DNA from: Leucobacter tardus
GTDB lineage: Bacteria; Actinomycetota; Actinomycetes; Actinomycetales; Microbacteriaceae
NCBI RefSeq assembly: GCF_017583045.1
Contig: NZ_JAGFBF010000001.1
Location: 620,001 to 684,000 of the forward strand
Length of the DNA: 64,000 nt
Direction: 5' to 3'
The translations under genes were made by a program, and so were the position numbers. Below, in pieces: positions 60,724-64,000 of the stretch (within the stretch, counting starts at the first letter, position 1; each line of letters opens with the position of its first letter). The notes beneath the pieces were generated by a model. The model searched no databases, was not told where the DNA came from, and saw nothing but the letters and a program-made list of their open reading frames with translations.

Positions 60724-60738
60724 GTGACGCCGCGTCAC
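60724..60738. promoter_or_regulatory. 15-bp perfect palindrome
   Basis: GTGACGC (60724-60730), C, GCGTCAC (60732-60738) in the 232-bp gap between the divergent small membrane protein and the SurA_N lipoprotein. Likely a protein-binding site; the spacing (GTGA-N7-TCAC) does not fit the CRP/GlxR consensus. Confidence 0.45.
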
Positions 60739-60837
60739 ATCTGACCGTGCGCTGAGAGGATCGTGGGTGTCTGGACGGTGCGTTCGGCCTGATGGTGTAG
60801 CGTCGCGGGTTCCAACCTCGTGAGGAGTCATTTGTCT

Positions 60838-61575
60838 ATGCCGATCAAGCGCGTGCTCGCCGCTGTCTCTCTGGTCGCCGCCCTGGCGCTCGCCGGATGC
60901 TCCTCGGCAGACGGCGAATCCGATCAGACCGACACGTCTGCCGGAGCCGAAACCGGTGTGCCCGAAGCAGACCTCGAGGGTCTGCCCGATGTCGTCGCCG
61001 AGGTGAACGGGGATGAGATCACGCTCGCCGAGTTCACGCGGAACTACGAGGGTCAGCTGCAGCAGGCCGCGATGCAGTCGCAGGCCACCGGCGAAGACGT
61101 CGATCAGGATGCGCTCAAGGAGCAGGTCGCCGGCTTGCTCGTCGACAACCATCTGCTGACGCAGGCCGCCATGAAGGCCGGCATCGAGCCGTCCGAGTCG
61201 GATATCGATGACGAGCTCGCGGGACTCGCGGAGCAGAACGGGCTCGAGTCGGGTGACGACGTGTTGGCCGCGCTCAAGGAGCAGGGGCTCAGTGAAGACG
61301 AGGTCCGCGCCGACCTCGCCACCCAGTTCCAGGTGAGCACCTACATCGAGCAGGAGGCCGACATCGCCGCGCCGAGCGATGAAGAACTGCAGCAGCAGTA
61401 CGACGCGCTGGTCGAGCAGCAGAGCGCTGCAGCCGACGCCGGCGGCGAGATCCCGCCGTTCGAGGACGTGAAGGACCAGCTCGCCGACCAGGCCAAGATG
61501 CAGCAGGAGAACGAGGCCGCGCAGGGCATCGTCGAGCAGCTGCGCGACGGCGCCGACATCACGATCCACCTATGA
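60838..61575 (+). CDS. SurA_N-domain lipoprotein
   Basis: A 245-residue lipoprotein. The signal reads MPIKRVLAAVSLVAALALAGC with the lipidated Cys21; a Ser/Glu-rich spacer follows, then a SurA N-terminal chaperone domain (VVAEVNGDEITLAEFTRNYEGQLQ, a helix-rich Gln/Glu-heavy region to the end). There is no parvulin PPIase domain, so it may be a chaperone only, acting outside the membrane. Start ATG 60838; a TTG at 60832 in the same frame has better spacing to GAGGAG and may be used. Convergent with the glycosyltransferase operon; the stops are 4 bp apart. Confidence 0.85.
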   Translation: MPIKRVLAAVSLVAALALAGCSSADGESDQTDTSAGAETGVPEADLEGLPDVVAEVNGDEITLAEFTRNYEGQLQQAAMQSQATGEDVDQDALKEQVAGLLVDNHLLTQAAMKAGIEPSESDIDDELAGLAEQNGLESGDDVLAALKEQGLSEDEVRADLATQFQVSTYIEQEADIAAPSDEELQQQYDALVEQQSAAADAGGEIPPFEDVKDQLADQAKMQQENEAAQGIVEQLRDGADITIHL

Positions 61576-61579
61576 TCGT

Positions 61580-62407
61580 TCACGGCGTGCGTCGGTAGCC
61601 GCCCGCGCCGTCGGGCGCGACCAGGCCGAGCTCGATGAACGCGTCGATCCACCCGCGCATCGGCCACCACCCCCACCGCTCGGCGAAGATCGACCCGTTG
61701 CGCAGGATGTCGTCGAGATGTCCGACCGGCGGATCCTGCACCGGGTGGTGCTGGTGGAACGCGCGGGCATCGCCCACCCAAGCGAGGTCCACGCCCGCGC
61801 TGCGCGCGCGCTGTCCGAAGTCGGTGTCCTCTCCGCCGTACCCGTCGTAGCGCTCATCGAACCCGCCGATGCGGTGCCAGGTCGCGGCGTCGAGAGCGAA
61901 CGAGAGCGACCAGAAGAGTTCGTGGCTGCCACCCGTGACGATCCGTCCGGGCGGCGGTGCCGGTCGGGCCGGGTGCGGAGCATCGAGCGCGGGCAGTTCG
62001 GCGAGATCGTACCCGTCCGGTCCGGGCGGATCCAGGTAGGTCACGGGACCGCAGAGCAGATGCCCCCGTGTCTCAGGAGCGGCAGCCGCAGCCCGGTATC
62101 CTGACACGAGCCACGCACCGGGGATGCAGTCCACATCGAGGAAGATCAGGAGTTCCGCGCCGTCGTCGATCGCTGCCGCGGCACCGACGTTGCGGGCGCG
62201 CGCGAGCGGAAGACGGTCCGGATCGCCGTCGAGATGCATCGTCCGGAGCGCCGGGGCCGCACCGTCGCCGGGCAGATCGGGGTCCGCGATCGCGACGAGC
62301 ACGTGACGGTCCGCGAGCATCGGACGCAACCCGGCCGCGAGACCCGCGCGCTGACGTCTCCAGTGCGCATGTCGACCGTGCGCGATCGTGACGACGGCGG
62401 TGCGCAT
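61580..62407 (-). CDS. Family 2-type glycosyltransferase with galactosyltransferase-like C-terminus
   Basis: A 275-residue GT-A enzyme. IFLDVDCIPG provides the DxD-like metal/nucleotide site, and the segment GGFDERYDGYGGEDTDFGQRA is the Glyco_transf_7C-type motif (E-D as catalytic/acceptor acids). ATG 62407 overlaps the upstream stop by one base (TGATG). It is the last of three coupled glycosyltransferase genes; similar proteins add sugars to cell-surface glycans. The start is firmly set by this coupling. Confidence 0.85.
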   Translation of the reverse strand: MRTAVVTIAHGRHAHWRRQRAGLAAGLRPMLADRHVLVAIADPDLPGDGAAPALRTMHLDGDPDRLPLARARNVGAAAAIDDGAELLIFLDVDCIPGAWLVSGYRAAAAAPETRGHLLCGPVTYLDPPGPDGYDLAELPALDAPHPARPAPPPGRIVTGGSHELFWSLSFALDAATWHRIGGFDERYDGYGGEDTDFGQRARSAGVDLAWVGDARAFHQHHPVQDPPVGHLDDILRNGSIFAERWGWWPMRGWIDAFIELGLVAPDGAGGYRRTP

Positions 62408-63399
62408 CAGCGCGACCTCCGCCCCGCGAGCTCGTCGATCACGGCTGCAGCGCGGGCGGCGCCGTTCCCGTCGTTCCACTGCTCCCACCGAGCGCCGTCG
62501 AGTCCGCTCGCGCGCTCGAGCAGCGTCTCCCACCCGCCGTCGGGGAAACGATCGCGCACGATCACCGGCCAGTCGCCCGCCGCCAACACCCGAGCCGACG
62601 CGTGCTGCTCGTCGTGCGGACGCGTCTGCGGCACCACGACGGCCGGCTTCCGCGCGGCCGCGACATCGGCGAGAGCGCCCTGGCCGGCGTGCGTGATCAC
62701 GACGCTCGCCGCCGAGAGACTCGGTCCGACATCGTCGACCCAGGTGCCCGACCCGCCGATATGCTCCCAGGTCCAGTGCGGTGCGCTTGCGCGGGCGCGG
62801 TCCAGTGCGGTGGGCGAGAACTCGTCTCCGCCGCGTCCCGCGAGCACCAGCACGCGATGCGGATCTTCCGCGCTGCGCTCGTCGGGGAAGGGAGCGAGCC
62901 GACCGATCGCTCCGACCGGCGCGAGCCTCCGCTCCGCGGCTGCCGTCAAGCCGGTGACGAGCCCGGTCGCCTGCGGCGGCCATGCCGCCAGGATCACCGC
63001 AGCGATCTCGAACCCGAGACGGTGCGCGGCGTCGCCGCGCGCTCCCGGCAGCGCGAACACCGCGACGGGCACCCCGTGCAGGCGCGCGAGGAGCGCGACC
63101 TCGACGGAGACGTCGATGACCATCGCGCGCGGCTCAGCGGCGGCGATCCACGCCGAGATCACTGCGGCGCGCTCGCGCAGTCCCGTCGACCCGAGCGGCA
63201 CCCAGTGCAGCTGCCCGTGCGCATCCGCATCGCTCTGCTCGTCGCCCTCATCGAGCGGGATCTGCAGCCACTCGCCCGGCCAGCCGTCCGGCCGTGGCAG
63301 TGACGAGATGCCGGTGACGGGCGCCTCGAGTTCTCGAGCGATCGCCGTCGCCCGCGCCGCGTGACCACCGCCGTGATGGTGCACGTAATAGCCGATCAT
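62407..63399 (-). CDS. Glycosyltransferase, GT-B fold (MurG/GT28-like)
   Basis: A 330-residue protein. It starts MIGYYVHHHGGGHAARATAIARELEAPVTG, with the GGGH loop as in MurG-like enzymes (usually GGHxxP). The C-terminal half ends with the donor motif VVITHAGQGALADVAAARKPAVVVPQTRPHDEQHASA, the GGxG/UDP-binding region of GT28/GT1. ATG 63399 overlaps the upstream stop (ATGA), and its stop overlaps the next start (TGATG). Possibly galactosyl- or glucosyltransferase. Substrate unknown. Confidence 0.82.
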   Translation of the reverse strand: MIGYYVHHHGGGHAARATAIARELEAPVTGISSLPRPDGWPGEWLQIPLDEGDEQSDADAHGQLHWVPLGSTGLRERAAVISAWIAAAEPRAMVIDVSVEVALLARLHGVPVAVFALPGARGDAAHRLGFEIAAVILAAWPPQATGLVTGLTAAAERRLAPVGAIGRLAPFPDERSAEDPHRVLVLAGRGGDEFSPTALDRARASAPHWTWEHIGGSGTWVDDVGPSLSAASVVITHAGQGALADVAAARKPAVVVPQTRPHDEQHASARVLAAGDWPVIVRDRFPDGGWETLLERASGLDGARWEQWNDGNGAARAAAVIDELAGRRSR

Positions 63400-64000
63400 G
63401 CGGCCTGCGCGGCGCCGGCGACGCGGGCGAACGTCGCAACGTAGTCGTCGATCATGCGCGCGATCGAGAGATGGTCCTCGGCGTACGCGCGCACCGCCGC
63501 GCGCGGCATCCGACGGGCGCGCCGCAGGGTGCTGGCGAGCGCGTCCACATCGCCGGGAGGGCTGAGCAGACCGCCCGGAGGGGCGACGATCTCGCCGAGA
63601 CCACCGCGGGCGAATGCCGCGACCGGCGTTCCGCACGCCATCGCCTCGGCGGCGACGAGGCCGTACGGCTCATCCCAGACGGGCGTGACGAGGGCGACCG
63701 CCGAACGGCCGACGAGTCGGCACAGGTCCTCGGTACCGAGGTGCCCGAGATACGTCGCGTCGTGACCGAGGCGCGGAGCGATCTCGGCCGCGAAGTACTC
63801 GCGGTCGTACGACGGCCCCGCGAGATCGATCGGGATCCCCGCCCGGCGCGCGGCGTCCATCGCGAGGTGCGGCGCCTTCTCGGGAACGAGCCTCCCGTGC
63901 CAGACCGCGCGCTCGCCGCCGGGGCCAGCAGCCCATTGCTCGGTGTCGACGCCGTTGTGGATGACGTCGGGCTGCACAACGGGACGCCAGAGATCTGCGG
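63396..64000 (-). CDS. Family 4 glycosyltransferase, C-terminal part
   Basis: The frame is open to the right edge (reading LWRPVVQPDVIHNGVDTEQW on entry), so the N-terminal acceptor domain is outside. Visible are WHGRLVPEKAPHLAMDAARRAGIPIDLAG and the donor site VWDEPYGLVAAEAMACGTPVAAFARGGLGEIV, typical of GT4 (E-x7-E). It is the first of the three visible coupled genes in the operon, which continues upstream. Confidence 0.85.
   Translation of the reverse strand, partial: ADLWRPVVQPDVIHNGVDTEQWAAGPGGERAVWHGRLVPEKAPHLAMDAARRAGIPIDLAGPSYDREYFAAEIAPRLGHDATYLGHLGTEDLCRLVGRSAVALVTPVWDEPYGLVAAEAMACGTPVAAFARGGLGEIVAPPGGLLSPPGDVDALASTLRRARRMPRAAVRAYAEDHLSIARMIDDYVATFARVAGAAQAA

Noticed and set aside
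60724..60738. CRP/GlxR site at the GTGACGC palindrome
   Set aside because: GTGA and TCAC half-sites are separated by 7 rather than the required 6-8-compatible symmetric TGTGA-N6-TCACA; also the outer T is missing on one side.

Overview
The window is high-GC DNA with short intergenic gaps. Gene content points to an actinobacterium, most likely of the family Microbacteriaceae (a Leucobacter-type genome is my best guess, by inference). Supporting features are the dnaK-grpE-dnaJ-hspR operon with HAIR operators, the rpmB-rpmG-rpsN cluster, Ku with a three-domain LigD, a CopD-CtaG fusion, and the DUF779/aldehyde dehydrogenase pair. I see no insertion sequence, prophage, integrase or CRISPR array. 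The window is mostly chromosomal housekeeping, transport and regulation, with a few accessory-looking spots.

Layout. 0-11 kb: the end of a RamB/ScfR-type regulator, a lactate permease family protein, a hotdog thioesterase, exonuclease III, a stand-alone HSDR_N nuclease-like gene, a VOC protein, an SGNH hydrolase, a DAACS symporter, a PIG-L deacetylase, a D-Ala-D-Ala carboxypeptidase, and an SDR/TetR divergent pair with a 27-bp palindromic operator. 11.3-12.2 kb: three zinc-free ribosomal proteins. 12.3-16.3 kb: a DoeA-like hydrolase, an M20 amidohydrolase and an MHS symporter, probably a compatible-solute or related amide catabolic unit. 16.4-18.8 kb: HU and CopD-CtaG. 18.8-22.3 kb: an aldehyde dehydrogenase, DUF779 and GAF-regulator module. 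22.3-28.5 kb: dcd, then a TetR/MMPL/YhgE-Pip export module behind a 40-bp perfect palindrome. 28.5-36.7 kb: a quinone oxidoreductase, a permuted lipoate ligase, a lipase, an amidohydrolase, tRNA-Gly, an SDR, a degenerate serine-hydrolase lipoprotein and a DUF2470-haem oxygenase. 36.7-43.3 kb: a PIF1-like helicase divergent from the dnaK operon, followed by an rRNA methyltransferase-like gene. 43.3-49.6 kb: a CurA-type reductase, a 0.4-kb repeat-rich gap, an XRE regulator, an MFS transporter, two GT4 enzymes and a secreted peptidase. 49.8-55.7 kb: a second DAACS symporter, a cupin regulator, Ku and LigD. 55.7-60.1 kb: three tRNAs, HxlR/nitroreductase, a GNAT and a PAS-GGDEF-EAL protein. 60.1-64 kb: a small efflux-type protein, a SurA_N lipoprotein and a coupled glycosyltransferase operon running off the edge.

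Regulatory architecture is the most informative aspect. At least fifteen genes have a TANNNT hexamer exactly 6 or 7 nt before the start codon, the signature of leaderless transcripts, and this often decides the start. Several divergent promoters carry clear palindromes: HAIR sites at dnaK, TetR-type operators at 10.7 and 23.7 kb, an XRE-type operator at 45.1 kb, and palindromes upstream of haem oxygenase and at 60.7 kb. Two related ~58-bp hairpin elements with shared ends and diverged but self-complementary interiors lie at 44.5 kb and may belong to a dispersed repeat family.
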